Origin: Rugosibacter sp.
GTDB lineage: Bacteria; Pseudomonadota; Gammaproteobacteria; Burkholderiales; Rhodocyclaceae
Direction of reading: 5' to 3'
Assembly: GCA_030645365.1 (NCBI GenBank)
Contig: JAUSMB010000065.1
Coordinates: 1 to 59,507 of the forward strand
Length of the DNA stretch: 59,507 nucleotides
The position numbers and the translations under genes are program-made. Shown piece by piece: positions 33,223 to 42,405 of the stretch (position 1 is the stretch's first letter; each line of letters opens with the position of its first letter). The notes under the pieces were generated by a model that made no database searches, was not told the DNA's origin, and saw nothing but the letters and a program-made list of their open reading frames with translations.

Positions 33223-34485
33223 TCAACCAATGTACAACAGGCCGATGATCAATCCGATGGCAACGGCCAGCATGCCGAACAAGGTGCGGCGAGCCAGTGC
33301 GCTGCCTCCCAGCACCACAATGAGCCCACTTTTAAATACCAGGTTGGATAGCAAGGCCAACGTGATTGTGGTCACTGTCTGATCCGAGCTGAGTTGTGCC
33401 GCACCAAACAGGTGTAGCGCCGAGAGCGTGATGGCATCCACATCGGTTAACCCGGAAATCAAGGCCAGCAGGTACAAGCCCTGATTGCCGGCGATATCCT
33501 TTAACCAGGCAGACAGCACGAGGATCAGCGCATAGAGCGCGCCAAAAGTCAGCGCTGTTTTGATTTCCGTCGGGTTGTTGATTTCCGGCATCGGCAACAC
33601 TTCGCTGCTGTTGCGGTGTTGTTGCCAGATCCACCACAATGTCGCCAATAATCCCAGCAAGAGGCCGCTACCTAGCACACGCGCCAGCGGGGCAATGAGG
33701 GATGGTGCGATGAGAGAGGCCACAAAACCGATGCGTACCATCACTACCAGTGAGGCTAGCAGCACAATTACCCCGGCAACGGGTACCAGTGCTGTTTTTT
33801 GACGGGCATGGCGAGAAAAAATCATTGTTGTGGCCGTGGAAGAAACCAACCCGCCAAAAATCCCCATCAATAGGGCACCATGACGTGTGCCGACTAAACG
33901 CAGCGCGGTGTATCCGGCCAGTGAGACGCCAGAAATGAGCACGACCATCCACCAGATATGATATGGATTGAGAGCAAGGTAAGGGCCGAAATTCTGATTG
34001 GGCAGGAGAGGTAAAATGACCAGCGACAACACGCCAAACTGCAATATGGACAAAATATCTGTAGGCGTCAGGCGCTGGGTCATGTCATGCAATTGGTGTT
34101 TGAAATACAGTAGTACGGTGGTGATGATGCCCAGCATGACGGCGAGTGATGTATGGCCGTACCAAACAATGGCACCTAATGCGTAGCACACCAGCAATGC
34201 GACTATCGAGGTGGTGCCAGGGTCGCCGTTCTCTAGTGGGTCCGTGGCATGTGCTGTAATCATCATGGCTGCCACACTGATGAATCCAGCCGCCAGAATC
34301 CAGCTATTGCCAGTGGTCTGTGTTAGTAGCGCGGCCAGACAACCCAGCAGGCAAACCAGGGCAAAAGTACGCACACCCGCTTTGATATCGGGTTGGCGCT
34401 CCCGTTCGAGGCCGATGAGCAGGCCGATCCCCAAGCTGGTGGCAAAGGCTTGCAACATGGCGAAGTCTGGCGCTGAGGGAGGCAT
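33223..34485 (-). CDS. MgtC/SapB-DUF4010 family membrane protein
   Basis: Polytopic inner-membrane protein of 420 residues with about 12 hydrophobic segments. The N-terminal MgtC/SapB motif LGIGLLIGLERERQ and TFALVCLLGC is followed by a DUF4010 domain (GGLVSSTATTMIFSRHARQ, ISGLTDVDAITLSAL). MgtC-like proteins affect Mg homeostasis, but this two-domain subgroup is uncharacterised. It is divergent from the aromatic catabolic cluster; the 225-bp gap holds a GCAGGCT/AGCCTGC hairpin. Confidence 0.87.
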   Translation of the reverse strand: MPPSAPDFAMLQAFATSLGIGLLIGLERERQPDIKAGVRTFALVCLLGCLAALLTQTTGNSWILAAGFISVAAMMITAHATDPLENGDPGTTSIVALLVCYALGAIVWYGHTSLAVMLGIITTVLLYFKHQLHDMTQRLTPTDILSILQFGVLSLVILPLLPNQNFGPYLALNPYHIWWMVVLISGVSLAGYTALRLVGTRHGALLMGIFGGLVSSTATTMIFSRHARQKTALVPVAGVIVLLASLVVMVRIGFVASLIAPSLIAPLARVLGSGLLLGLLATLWWIWQQHRNSSEVLPMPEINNPTEIKTALTFGALYALILVLSAWLKDIAGNQGLYLLALISGLTDVDAITLSALHLFGAAQLSSDQTVTTITLALLSNLVFKSGLIVVLGGSALARRTLFGMLAVAIGLIIGLLYIG

Positions 34486-34613
34486 GGTGTGTATGTTTAC
34501 CCGCGAAATTATCTGCTGAGTGTGAACTTTTGGCGATTTAAGTCTGGCAATTATTGACCATCAGTCAAGAAGGGAATAGAGTACAGAAGTCTACTTCGTT
34601 AGTTTTTTTGGGC

Positions 34614-34634
34614 GCAGGCTGAAAAAAGCCTGCA
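34614..34634. promoter_or_regulatory. Hairpin and short tandem repeat in the divergent control region
   Basis: The GCAGGCT/AGCCTGC hairpin is flanked by an imperfect dyad (ACTTCGTTAGT at about 34590 and ACTAAACGAGGT at about 34648), a candidate operator. Just downstream, a 13-bp unit AATAAATAAAATC is repeated in tandem (34668-34693) before the ribosome site of the dehydrogenase gene. Confidence 0.4.
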
Positions 34635-34710
34635 TCTTTAGATACTACTAAACGAGGTGCTAGATAATAAATAAAATCAATAAATAAAATCAATAACGCA
34701 AGGAGAGCAC

Positions 34711-35535
34711 GTGACCATCAGTAATAAAAGTGCAGGCCGTTTTGCCGGTAAGGTAGCGGTTATTACCGGAGCCGCGCAGGGTATCGGTTTTGCTGCTGCG
34801 CAGCGCATGGGGCGTGAGGGATGCCGTATCGTCATCGCCGACTTTTCAGCAGGGCCTGCAGCGGAAGCCGTCGCAGCGCTCAAGGCTGAAGGTATTGAGG
34901 CGATTGCTGCGGTGGGTGATTTGAGTGTGTATGCCCAGGCCGATGCAGCCATGCAACAAGCCAAACAGGCTTTTGGGGCGATTCATATCCTGGTCAATAA
35001 CGTGGGTGGCACCATCTGGATGAAACCCTTTTGGCATTACACCGAGGATGAAATTCGTACAGAAGTTGACCGTTCATTCTGGCCCACCATGTGGTGCGCA
35101 CGCGCCGTTATTCCTGTCATGCGTGAAACGGGTGGCGCGATTGTCAATGTCAGCTCGAACGCCGTCGAAGGGGAATATCGAATTCCGTATTCGGCGTCCA
35201 AAGGCGCGGTGGAAGCATTGACCACCGCACTGGCGGTTGAAGTCGCTGGTTTTGGCATTCGCGTGAATTGCATCGCCCCAGGTGGCACGTCGGCACCGGA
35301 GCGCAAGACGCAACGTAACCTGAAACCTGTCACTGCGCAGGATCAGCAGTGGCAAGAGCAATTTATGACGCTGCTAAAGGATGAGGAACTGCTCACGCCA
35401 TGGTCTACTGCAGAACAACAAGCGGGAGTGATCACCTTTTTGGCATCGGATGATGCAGCGCATATCACCGGTGAAATTATTCACACCGGCCGTCGCGGCA
35501 AGCGCATTTTTGACAAGCTGGGGTTCATTCCCTGA
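34711..35535 (+). CDS. SDR dehydrogenase, BenD-like cis-dihydrodiol-carboxylate dehydrogenase
   Basis: NAD-dependent short-chain dehydrogenase of 274 residues with TGAAQGIG (cofactor), VNNVGG, catalytic Ser with Tyr-x-x-x-Lys (PYSASKGAVEALTTALAVE) and CIAPGGTSAPERK. NNVGGTIWMKPFxHY is characteristic of BenD/XylL, which oxidises 1,2-dihydroxycyclohexadiene carboxylates to catechols. It starts with GTG after AAGGAGAG. It heads the oxygenase cluster and so probably rearomatises a dihydrodiol made by one of the downstream oxygenases. A near copy of the 22-bp repeat (34825-34846, 20 of 22) lies in it. Confidence 0.87.
   Translation: MTISNKSAGRFAGKVAVITGAAQGIGFAAAQRMGREGCRIVIADFSAGPAAEAVAALKAEGIEAIAAVGDLSVYAQADAAMQQAKQAFGAIHILVNNVGGTIWMKPFWHYTEDEIRTEVDRSFWPTMWCARAVIPVMRETGGAIVNVSSNAVEGEYRIPYSASKGAVEALTTALAVEVAGFGIRVNCIAPGGTSAPERKTQRNLKPVTAQDQQWQEQFMTLLKDEELLTPWSTAEQQAGVITFLASDDAAHITGEIIHTGRRGKRIFDKLGFIP
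34825..34846 (+). repeat. 22-bp dispersed repeat, near copy (20/22)
   Basis: The copy differs at two core-flank positions and encodes RIVIADF, a normal SDR strand, so convergence cannot be excluded. Confidence 0.45.
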
Positions 35536-35577
35536 AACAATGCGAGTTGATAAGTTTGATATATAAAAGGAGCTGAC

Positions 35578-36939
35578 ATGAATGAGCTGGATGGATTGAT
35601 AGACCAAAAATCAGGCGCGCAGCGGCGACTGATTTACTCTGATCAAGCGATTTACGCGCAGGAGATGGAACATATTTTTGGTCGATGCTGGCTGTTTCTG
35701 GCGCACGAATCACAGATTCCGAATCCCGGTGATTTTTTTCGCACCTACATGGGTGAAGACGATGTGCTGGTGATTCGCCAGGAAGACCGTACCATCAAGG
35801 CTTTTCTCAATAGCTGTACGCATCGCGGCAACCGGCTTGTGCGTGCAGATCGCGGCAATGCCCGCGCCTTTGCCTGCAACTACCACGGTTGGGCTTTTGG
35901 CATTGATGGCAGCCTGGCCACTGTGCCGCTCGAGCGCGAAGTGTATTTCAACGAAATTGACAAAGACCAGTTCCGTTTGGTGCCGGTTGACAATGTCGCC
36001 TCATATCGCGGATTGATTTTTGGCTGTTTTGACAAAGACGCCCCCTCGCTGGAAGATTACCTGGGCGATATGCGCTGGTATCTGGATTCTGCACTGGATG
36101 CCATGCCCGAAGGCACCGAGTTGATTGGCGCCACGCAAAAGGTCGTGCTGAATACCAACTGGAAGTTGCCTGTCGAGAACGTCTGCGGTGATGGCTATCA
36201 TTTAGGCTGGTCACACGCCGGTGCCATGAAAGCCACTCAAAGTGGTGACCTTTCGGGGTTTACCGTGGGTAATACCGGTGTGGATCTGGAAGGTGGCATG
36301 TCTGTAGCAGGCTTGAATGGTAATTCGGTGCTGGCTTCGCTCGATGGTGTCTCAGGCTATGCGTTTTACCCCGAGCCGGCCCTGGCACTGAAATATCTGA
36401 CCGAGAATCGTGCCAAAGTCGTTGCCCGTCTTGGCAAGTTCCGTGGCGAAAAGCTGTGGGGTTCGCAACTGAATCTGACCATTTTTCCCAGTTTGCAGTT
36501 TTTGCCCGGGCTTAACTGGTTCCGCGTGTATCACCCCAAAGGCCCTGGCCAAATTGAAATGTGGACCTGGGCGATTGTTGAAAAAGCCATGCCGGACGAA
36601 TTAAAGCAGCAGATTCTCGATAACGTCCTGCTGACCTTTGGCCCTGCAGGTCTGTTTGATAATGACGATGGCGACAACCTGGCCTCATGTACTTCGCAAT
36701 CTCGTGGCTGGCGCACACGCCAGATGCCGGTGTATACCAACATGGCCTTGGGCCGTTCGGGCCAGCGCGCCGGGCTGCCGGGTGATATTGCTTCTGGCAT
36801 CGTGAGCGAACATAACCAGCGCTATTTTTATCGCCGCTGGCAAGAACACATGCAGGCCAAGGATTGGTCTGAAGTGCCCCAATACAACTTGCACCCACTG
36901 GAGGCGAAAGATGAACAGCGCACTGTCCAAACCGCTTGA
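35578..36939 (+). CDS. Rieske oxygenase alpha subunit, PAH/naphthalene-dioxygenase type
   Basis: Catalytic subunit of a dioxygenase for hydrophobic aromatics. Rieske ligands are Cys80/His82 and Cys100/His103. The catalytic iron site is Asp205, His208 and His213 in ENVCGDGYHLGWSH, positions that match the numbering of naphthalene dioxygenase. HESQIPNPGDFF and TYMGEDDVLV resemble phenanthrene/PAH dioxygenases. Its 453 residues are normal. It lies 42 bp after the SDR gene and overlaps the beta gene by 29 bp. No ferredoxin or reductase follows. Confidence 0.92.
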   Translation: MNELDGLIDQKSGAQRRLIYSDQAIYAQEMEHIFGRCWLFLAHESQIPNPGDFFRTYMGEDDVLVIRQEDRTIKAFLNSCTHRGNRLVRADRGNARAFACNYHGWAFGIDGSLATVPLEREVYFNEIDKDQFRLVPVDNVASYRGLIFGCFDKDAPSLEDYLGDMRWYLDSALDAMPEGTELIGATQKVVLNTNWKLPVENVCGDGYHLGWSHAGAMKATQSGDLSGFTVGNTGVDLEGGMSVAGLNGNSVLASLDGVSGYAFYPEPALALKYLTENRAKVVARLGKFRGEKLWGSQLNLTIFPSLQFLPGLNWFRVYHPKGPGQIEMWTWAIVEKAMPDELKQQILDNVLLTFGPAGLFDNDDGDNLASCTSQSRGWRTRQMPVYTNMALGRSGQRAGLPGDIASGIVSEHNQRYFYRRWQEHMQAKDWSEVPQYNLHPLEAKDEQRTVQTA

Positions 36940-37456
36940 AGTGCCGGTGATGCTGGCCGTGGATAAACACCTTGCCATCCAGCAGCAGCTGTTTTATGAG
37001 GCGCGGTTGCTGGATGACGAGCGTTTTAACGAATGGCTGGAATTGCTCGAAGACGATGTCCGTTACCGCATGCCGGTGACTGAACGGCGGTTTCGTAAAG
37101 ACCGTAGTGCGCCATTGGCGTTTGGTACGGGTTATATTTTTGATGACACAAAAGCCCGCTTGGGCATGCGTGTTGGGCGTTTGCAGTCCGGGCTGGTGTG
37201 GGCGGAAGATCCACGCAACAACGTGCGCCGCATCATCAGCAATGTCGAAATCTGGCAGGGTGCAGAAGCCAATGAAGCAGAGGTGTATTCGATCGTGACC
37301 ATTCACCGTAGCCGGATTGATGGTGAAGAAAAACGCTTTGTGGCGGGGCGTCGTGATGTGTGGCGTGAAACTACGCAAGGCTGGCGACTCGCGTTGCGTG
37401 AGCTGAAGCTCGACAATGCCGTGGTTTTAGATAGCAACATGAACACATTTTTTTAA
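36911..37456 (+). CDS. Rieske oxygenase beta subunit (partner of the PAH-type alpha)
   Basis: 181-residue small subunit with EARLLDDERFNEWLELLEDD, RYRMPVTERRF and a C-terminal LKLDNAVVLDSNMNTFF, typical of biphenyl/PAH dioxygenase beta subunits. It starts inside the last codons of the alpha gene, with GGAGG just upstream. The next oxygenase alpha gene follows after 15 bp. Confidence 0.92.
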   Translation: MNSALSKPLEVPVMLAVDKHLAIQQQLFYEARLLDDERFNEWLELLEDDVRYRMPVTERRFRKDRSAPLAFGTGYIFDDTKARLGMRVGRLQSGLVWAEDPRNNVRRIISNVEIWQGAEANEAEVYSIVTIHRSRIDGEEKRFVAGRRDVWRETTQGWRLALRELKLDNAVVLDSNMNTFF

Positions 37457-37471
37457 TCAGGAGACATTCAT

Positions 37472-38674
37472 ATGTCAGCACATTCAACACACGCCTACAC
37501 AGGCGAGGCACCGAAAGTATGGCCTGCGAAGGTCAATCAGATTCCCAAGGAAGTGTTTGGCGACGCAGCCCTTTTTGAAGAAGAACTCAAGAAGATTTTT
37601 TACGGCGACACATGGCACGCGGTTGGCCATGCGGCCGAAGTGCCGAACATTGGCGACTTCAAGACCTTTGATCTGGGCCGAGTACCGCTCCTGATTGCTC
37701 GCGGCAAGGATAACCAGGTGCGGGTGTTTTTCAACAGCTGCACCCACCGTGGCAACCAGCTGGAAACCTCCGTTAGCGGCAACCGCAAAGAGTTTGAATG
37801 CCCCTATCACCGCTGGCTGTTTTCACTGGACGGCACGCTGGCCGCCTGTCCGGGGTCGAAAGAATTCGCACCGGATTTCAAGCAAGAGAACTTTGGCCTG
37901 GCCGAGATTAAAACCGAGCAGTTTCTTGGCTTGATCATGGTCACCATGGGCAATCCTCCGCCGCTGAAAGAGTGGATCGGAGAATCTGGGCTACCCACCC
38001 TGACTGCATTACTCGGCGGTGATGGCCGTCTCAAGCTGCTGGGTTATCAAAAAGTGCGCTATGCCTCGAACTGGAAAGGCTACAACGATAACGATGGCTA
38101 TCATGCCCCGTTGTTGCACACCGGGTTTCGCCTGCTGAACTGGCAGGGTGGCAAGGGCTTTCAGCGCATGACTGAGAATGGTCATGTTATTTTTGAAGCC
38201 GAATTAAAGCCTGCGACCGGCAACGGGTTCCTGAAGGATCCTTCGCTGATCGCGTTCAAAGGCAGTAACCCTGAACGAGGCTCAGTCATCACGCAGCTAT
38301 TTCCGATGACAGTCATGACCAAGCACATGGACGTGATCAACCTGCGTTTTGCCATTGCGCGCAGCCATGAGGTGACTGAGGTTCATTATGCCTACTTTGC
38401 GCATGAGGACGACAGTGAGGAATTAGTGCAGCACCGCATCCGCCAGTCGTCCAACCTGCTGGGCCCCTGCGGCATGGTGAGCATGGAAGATGCCGCCATC
38501 TTCCAGCGCATCCATATCGGTAACCAAACCCCCGGCTTTGCTGAATTCCAGAAAGGCGTGACCAGCCTGACGGAAATTCCGATGGACGTGAAGCAAAACG
38601 ATGAGACTGGCAATCTGCCACGCTGGGAGCACTACCGCAAAGTGATGGGTTTCAAACGGGAGGGAGAGCAATGA
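37472..38674 (+). CDS. Rieske oxygenase alpha subunit, paralogue A of a tandem pair
   Basis: 400-residue alpha subunit with Rieske ligands Cys90/His92 and Cys110/His113. The iron site is Asp208, His211 and His216 in the unusual context GYNDNDGYHAPLLH, with a further acidic ligand likely at Asp340 (VSMED). It is a paralogue of the gene at 41194: residues 1-160 and 285-400 are almost the same, while 165-280, which line the substrate pocket, differ. The closest well-known class is the salicylate/anthranilate hydroxylase-like group, but the substrate is open. It overlaps its beta gene by 4 bp. Confidence 0.9.
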   Translation: MSAHSTHAYTGEAPKVWPAKVNQIPKEVFGDAALFEEELKKIFYGDTWHAVGHAAEVPNIGDFKTFDLGRVPLLIARGKDNQVRVFFNSCTHRGNQLETSVSGNRKEFECPYHRWLFSLDGTLAACPGSKEFAPDFKQENFGLAEIKTEQFLGLIMVTMGNPPPLKEWIGESGLPTLTALLGGDGRLKLLGYQKVRYASNWKGYNDNDGYHAPLLHTGFRLLNWQGGKGFQRMTENGHVIFEAELKPATGNGFLKDPSLIAFKGSNPERGSVITQLFPMTVMTKHMDVINLRFAIARSHEVTEVHYAYFAHEDDSEELVQHRIRQSSNLLGPCGMVSMEDAAIFQRIHIGNQTPGFAEFQKGVTSLTEIPMDVKQNDETGNLPRWEHYRKVMGFKREGEQ

Positions 38675-39177
38675 GTCAAGCAATCACCGCAGCACACACC
38701 AGTGCCATTGACGCGCTACACACGGCCTACGTTGCCGCCTTGGATCAAGGCGACATGGCCGCCTGGGCCGCCACCTTTGCTGTAGCGGACGAGACAAGCT
38801 ACTTTTGTATTTCAGCAGAAAACGACCGTCGTGGTTTGCCGCTGGCGCTGATGTACGACGACTGCCGAGGTCGCATAGACGACCGCGTCTCGTTCGTGAC
38901 CAAAGTCTGGGTTGGCACCTATCAACCCTACCGCACGAGGCATTTCATCCAGCGCCTGAGTTGCGAGTCAGCAGGCAATAACCAATACCGTGTGACCTCC
39001 GGCTTCATGATCATGATGACCCCTGAAGGCGGTGCCACCACGATCCTCACCAGCGGCGAATATCGCGACCTGATCGAGATCCAGGGCGAGGGAGACAACG
39101 CCCGCGCCGTATTCCGCGAACGGCGTACCGTGTATGACGCCGATGTGCTGCCACGCTATATCGTGTTTCCGTTTTGA
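38671..39177 (+). CDS. Rieske oxygenase beta subunit, paralogue A
   Basis: 168-residue small subunit (ENDRRGLPLALMYDDCRGRI, GTYQPYRTRHFIQ, ERRTVYDADVLPRYIVFPF), overlapping the alpha stop by ATGA. It is nearly identical to the subunit at 42402 except at the N-terminus and around residues 45-50 and 95-105. Confidence 0.9.
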   Translation: MSQAITAAHTSAIDALHTAYVAALDQGDMAAWAATFAVADETSYFCISAENDRRGLPLALMYDDCRGRIDDRVSFVTKVWVGTYQPYRTRHFIQRLSCESAGNNQYRVTSGFMIMMTPEGGATTILTSGEYRDLIEIQGEGDNARAVFRERRTVYDADVLPRYIVFPF

Positions 39178-39187
39178 GGAGAAGAAA

Positions 39188-39757
39188 ATGAGTCCGGTTT
39201 CTGAGGCGCTATCGAGTACATCCACTACAGATAAAGCAGCAAAGGCGCTGTTACCTTTGGATGATTTTACGTGGAACAGCTGGTCAGCCATGGAGACGCA
39301 GTGGCGGGTTGAACGATTGCTCAGCCGCTATGTGGCGTGCATTGATGAGGATGACCTGGAAAATTGGCCAGAATTTTTCACGTTGGATACGTGCCGTTAC
39401 GAGATCATCACGCGCGAAAACGTGGAGCGTGGCATGCCACTGGCGCTGATGTTTTGCACCAGCCGCGGCATGCTGGTTGATCGCATCGTTTCACTGCGTG
39501 AAGCCAATATCTACCCGCAGCGCTGGTACCGGCATATCATTTCAAATGTGTTGATTCAGTCGGTCGATGCAGAGTGCCTGCAAGTGCAGAGCAACTACGT
39601 CGTTTTACAAACTCGCCGTAATGGTCAGACAGATATTTTCAGCGCCGGCAAATATCTTGATCGCATTGTACTGAGCAAGGGCGAGCTTAAATTTTCTGAA
39701 AAACGGGTTGTGGTCGATACGCATCGTGTCGATACGCTGCTCGTTGCCCCCATCTGA
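39188..39757 (+). CDS. Rieske oxygenase beta subunit, salicylate/anthranilate-hydroxylase type
   Basis: 189-residue beta subunit with an extended N-terminus of about 30 residues, then RVERLLSRYVACIDEDDLENWPEFF and RYEIITRENVERGMPLALMFC. I start at ATG 39188, preceded by GAGGAGAAG; the upstream frame overlaps the previous gene. Here beta precedes alpha (39772), the reverse of the neighbouring pairs. Confidence 0.88.
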   Translation: MSPVSEALSSTSTTDKAAKALLPLDDFTWNSWSAMETQWRVERLLSRYVACIDEDDLENWPEFFTLDTCRYEIITRENVERGMPLALMFCTSRGMLVDRIVSLREANIYPQRWYRHIISNVLIQSVDAECLQVQSNYVVLQTRRNGQTDIFSAGKYLDRIVLSKGELKFSEKRVVVDTHRVDTLLVAPI

Positions 39758-39771
39758 AGGAGGATGACATC

Positions 39772-41043
39772 ATGAACGCACCCATGGAAAGTTTCGAGCA
39801 ACGTTGGACATCCAGTCCGGAAGGTTTTCGTGTCCCGTATGAAGTGTTTACTGATCGTGCCTATTATGACAAAGAGCAGGAAAAGATTTTCCGTGGAGAA
39901 ACTTGGTCCTTTGTGGGACTAGAAGCCGAGCTACCCAACAAGGGTGATTTTAAAGCCACCGCGATTGGGGACACACCCGTCATTGTGACGCGTGACCAAG
40001 TCGGCCAGATTCGTGTATTCAAAAATCGCTGTGCGCATCGCGGGGCACTTTTAGTGCGTGAGCCGCGTGGTAACGTGAAATCATTTGACTGCGTGTATCA
40101 CCAGTGGTCGTTTGATCTCACTGGTGCGCTGCGTGGCGTGCCCATGCGGCGAGGTGTGCGTGGCCAGGGAGGTATGCCGCCTGAGTTTGACATGGCGAAC
40201 TTTGGTCTGGATGCGCTGCGCGTTGAATCGCTCAATGGCGTTATTTTTGCCAGTTTTTCGAGCACGGTTGAGCCGCTACTTGATTATCTCGGTGAAGAGG
40301 TTGTCGATACGATCCAGCGAATTTTCAATCGCCCGATTCGGATCATGGGTGATCAGCGTCAGTATGTTCACGGCAACTGGAAGCTCTACGCTGAAAATAC
40401 GCGTGATCCTTATCATGGCAGTTTGCTGCATCTGTTTCATAACACCTTTGGCCTTTATCGCGCAACGCAAGCCGGTGTATCGCACATGGACGCTTCAAAG
40501 CGCCATTCGATTCTGAAAGTTGTCGCAACAGCCACACCGGCAAGCGAAAGCGAAAATAAAGAAGTTTATAAAGATGTACGGTCTTACAACACCGATTTTC
40601 ACTTGCAAGACCCAAGCATTCTTGCGGGCAGAAAAGAATTTGATGACGGTTCAACGCTCATCATCAATGCCATTTTTCCGAATCTGCTCTTGCAACAGAT
40701 TGCCAACACTTTAGCTGTGCGCCAATCGGTGACTTATGCGCCGGACGCTTTTGAAATTGTCTGGACACTCTTTGGTTACGCAGATGATGATGAAGAAATG
40801 CAGATGATCCGCATGAAGCAGTCCAACCTGATCGGGCCAGCCGGTTTGATTTCTATGGAAGATGGCGAAGCGGTCGAGATCGTGCAGGAGGCCGTGGTGC
40901 GGGATGGCAAGAAAACGTCACTGCTTGCCATGGGCGGCGGGCGCGCCGAGAATGTTGAACACATGATTACCGAAGCCCCGATTATTGGGTTTTGGGAAAA
41001 TTATTGCCGCTATCTGGGCATCACGCAAGTTAGAGTGGCATAG
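39772..41043 (+). CDS. Rieske oxygenase alpha subunit, salicylate-hydroxylase (NagG-like)
   Basis: 423-residue alpha subunit close in layout to NagG, the large subunit of salicylate 5-hydroxylase. Shared blocks are WSFVGLEAELPNKGDFK, CVYHQWSFDLTGALRGVPMRRGV, GGMPPEFDM, and ENTRDPYHGSLLHLF. Rieske ligands are Cys87/His89 and Cys107/His110; iron ligands are Asp212, His215 and His220. It likely hydroxylates salicylate or a related hydroxy-acid coming from PAH breakdown. Its partner beta gene precedes it by 14 bp. Confidence 0.9.
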   Translation: MNAPMESFEQRWTSSPEGFRVPYEVFTDRAYYDKEQEKIFRGETWSFVGLEAELPNKGDFKATAIGDTPVIVTRDQVGQIRVFKNRCAHRGALLVREPRGNVKSFDCVYHQWSFDLTGALRGVPMRRGVRGQGGMPPEFDMANFGLDALRVESLNGVIFASFSSTVEPLLDYLGEEVVDTIQRIFNRPIRIMGDQRQYVHGNWKLYAENTRDPYHGSLLHLFHNTFGLYRATQAGVSHMDASKRHSILKVVATATPASESENKEVYKDVRSYNTDFHLQDPSILAGRKEFDDGSTLIINAIFPNLLLQQIANTLAVRQSVTYAPDAFEIVWTLFGYADDDEEMQMIRMKQSNLIGPAGLISMEDGEAVEIVQEAVVRDGKKTSLLAMGGGRAENVEHMITEAPIIGFWENYCRYLGITQVRVA

Positions 41044-41193
41044 TAACTTAATACAACATAATTAATTTAATACAACATACAAAGTCGGCGCTGATGAGAC
41101 GCCCCGCAGGGAGTACCCTCGGGGTGTGGCGTTTACGATTTAGCTGACATTCAAAGATCAGCAACGTAAAAAATAAACACTTAAGAGGAGTGG
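41044..41193. promoter_or_regulatory. Leader with direct repeats, a near repeat copy and a hairpin
   Basis: Two direct copies of TTAATACAACATA (41048-41060 and 41067-41079) are followed by a minus-strand near copy of the 22-bp repeat (41080-41101, 19 of 22) and a strong hairpin CCCCGcAGGG/CCCtCGGGG (about 41104-41126). GAGGAG stands before the next gene. The direct repeats could be an activator site, and the second paralogue pair probably has its own promoter here. Confidence 0.5.
41080..41101 (-). repeat. 22-bp dispersed repeat, near copy (19/22)
   Basis: Core CAGCGCCGACTTT is intact on the minus strand, directly abutting the hairpin between two oxygenase operons. Confidence 0.55.
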
Positions 41194-42405
41194 ATGACAA
41201 TGTCAAAGTATCAGGCGGGAACCTACACAGGCGAGGCGCCGAAAGTATGGCCTGCGAAGGTCAATCAGATTCCCAAGGAAATCTTTGGCGATGCGGCACT
41301 GTTTGAAGAAGAGCTCAAGAAGATTTTTTATGGCGACACGTGGCATGTGGTTGGCCACACCGCCGAAGTCCCCAACATTGGCGACTTCAAGACCTTTGAT
41401 CTGGGCCGAGTGCCGCTCTTGATTGCCCGCGGCAAGGATAACCAGGTCCGGGTGTTTTTCAACAGCTGCACGCACCGCGGCAACCAGCTGGAAACCTCCG
41501 TCAGCGGCAATCGCAAGGAGTTTGAGTGTCCCTATCACCGGTGGCTGTTTTCGCTGGACGGTGCGTTGGCCGCCTGCCCGGGATCCAAGGAATTCGCGCC
41601 GGATTTCAAGCAGGAGAACTTTGGCCTGGTCGAGCTTAAAACCGATCAGTATCTTGGACTGATCCTGGTCACGATGGGGAAGAACACCCCCCCGCTGAAA
41701 GAGTGGCTGGGTGACATTGTGCCGCTAACACTCAGTGCGCTGCTGGGTGGCGATGGCCGGCTCAAGCTGCTGGGCTACCAGAAAGTGCGCTACGTATCGA
41801 ACTGGAAAGGTTACAACGATAATGATGGCTATCATGGGGGGCTTTTGCACACGGCCTTTCGGATGCTTAATTTTCAAGGAGGAAGTGGCAGTCAGCCAAT
41901 GAGTGTTAATGGCCATTGGGTGATCGAGGCGGAATTAAAGCCTGCACAAAACTCTGGCTTTCTTAATGACCCTTCATTGATCGATTTCAAGGTAGCCGAC
42001 CCTAAGCGCGGATCGCTCGTTGTGCAGCTTTATCCAATGACGGTAATGGTCAAGCACATGGACGTCATCAACCTGCGCTTTGCCATTGCGCGCAGCCACG
42101 ATGTGACCGAAGTGCACTACGCCTACTTTGCGCATGAGGATGACAGTGAGGAATTGGTGCAGCATCGGATCCGCCAGTCCTCCAACCTGCTCGGCCCCTG
42201 CGGCATGGTGAGCATGGAAGATGCGGCAGTTTTTCAGCGCATCCATATCGGTAACCATACGCCAGGTGTGGCAGAATTTCAAAAAGGGGTGGTGAGTCTG
42301 AGTGAGCTTTCACTTGATATGAAACAAAGTGATGAAACCGGCAACCTGCCACGGTGGGAACACTATCGCAAAGTCATGGGCTTCAAACGGGAGGGCGAAC
42401 AATGA
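41194..42405 (+). CDS. Rieske oxygenase alpha subunit, paralogue B of the tandem pair
   Basis: 403-residue duplicate of the protein encoded at 37472, with the same Rieske and iron ligands (CTHRG, CPYHRW, GYNDNDGYHGGLLH). Differences concentrate at APLLHTGFRLLNW versus GGLLHTAFRMLNF and in the following 60 residues, so substrate range probably differs. There is a 1-residue insertion near 163. It overlaps the beta gene by 4 bp. Confidence 0.9.
   Translation: MTMSKYQAGTYTGEAPKVWPAKVNQIPKEIFGDAALFEEELKKIFYGDTWHVVGHTAEVPNIGDFKTFDLGRVPLLIARGKDNQVRVFFNSCTHRGNQLETSVSGNRKEFECPYHRWLFSLDGALAACPGSKEFAPDFKQENFGLVELKTDQYLGLILVTMGKNTPPLKEWLGDIVPLTLSALLGGDGRLKLLGYQKVRYVSNWKGYNDNDGYHGGLLHTAFRMLNFQGGSGSQPMSVNGHWVIEAELKPAQNSGFLNDPSLIDFKVADPKRGSLVVQLYPMTVMVKHMDVINLRFAIARSHDVTEVHYAYFAHEDDSEELVQHRIRQSSNLLGPCGMVSMEDAAVFQRIHIGNHTPGVAEFQKGVVSLSELSLDMKQSDETGNLPRWEHYRKVMGFKREGEQ

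Noticed and set aside
41048-41079. CRISPR-like array from the two TTAATACAACATA units.
   Set aside because: Only two short units, no spacer pattern, no cas genes.
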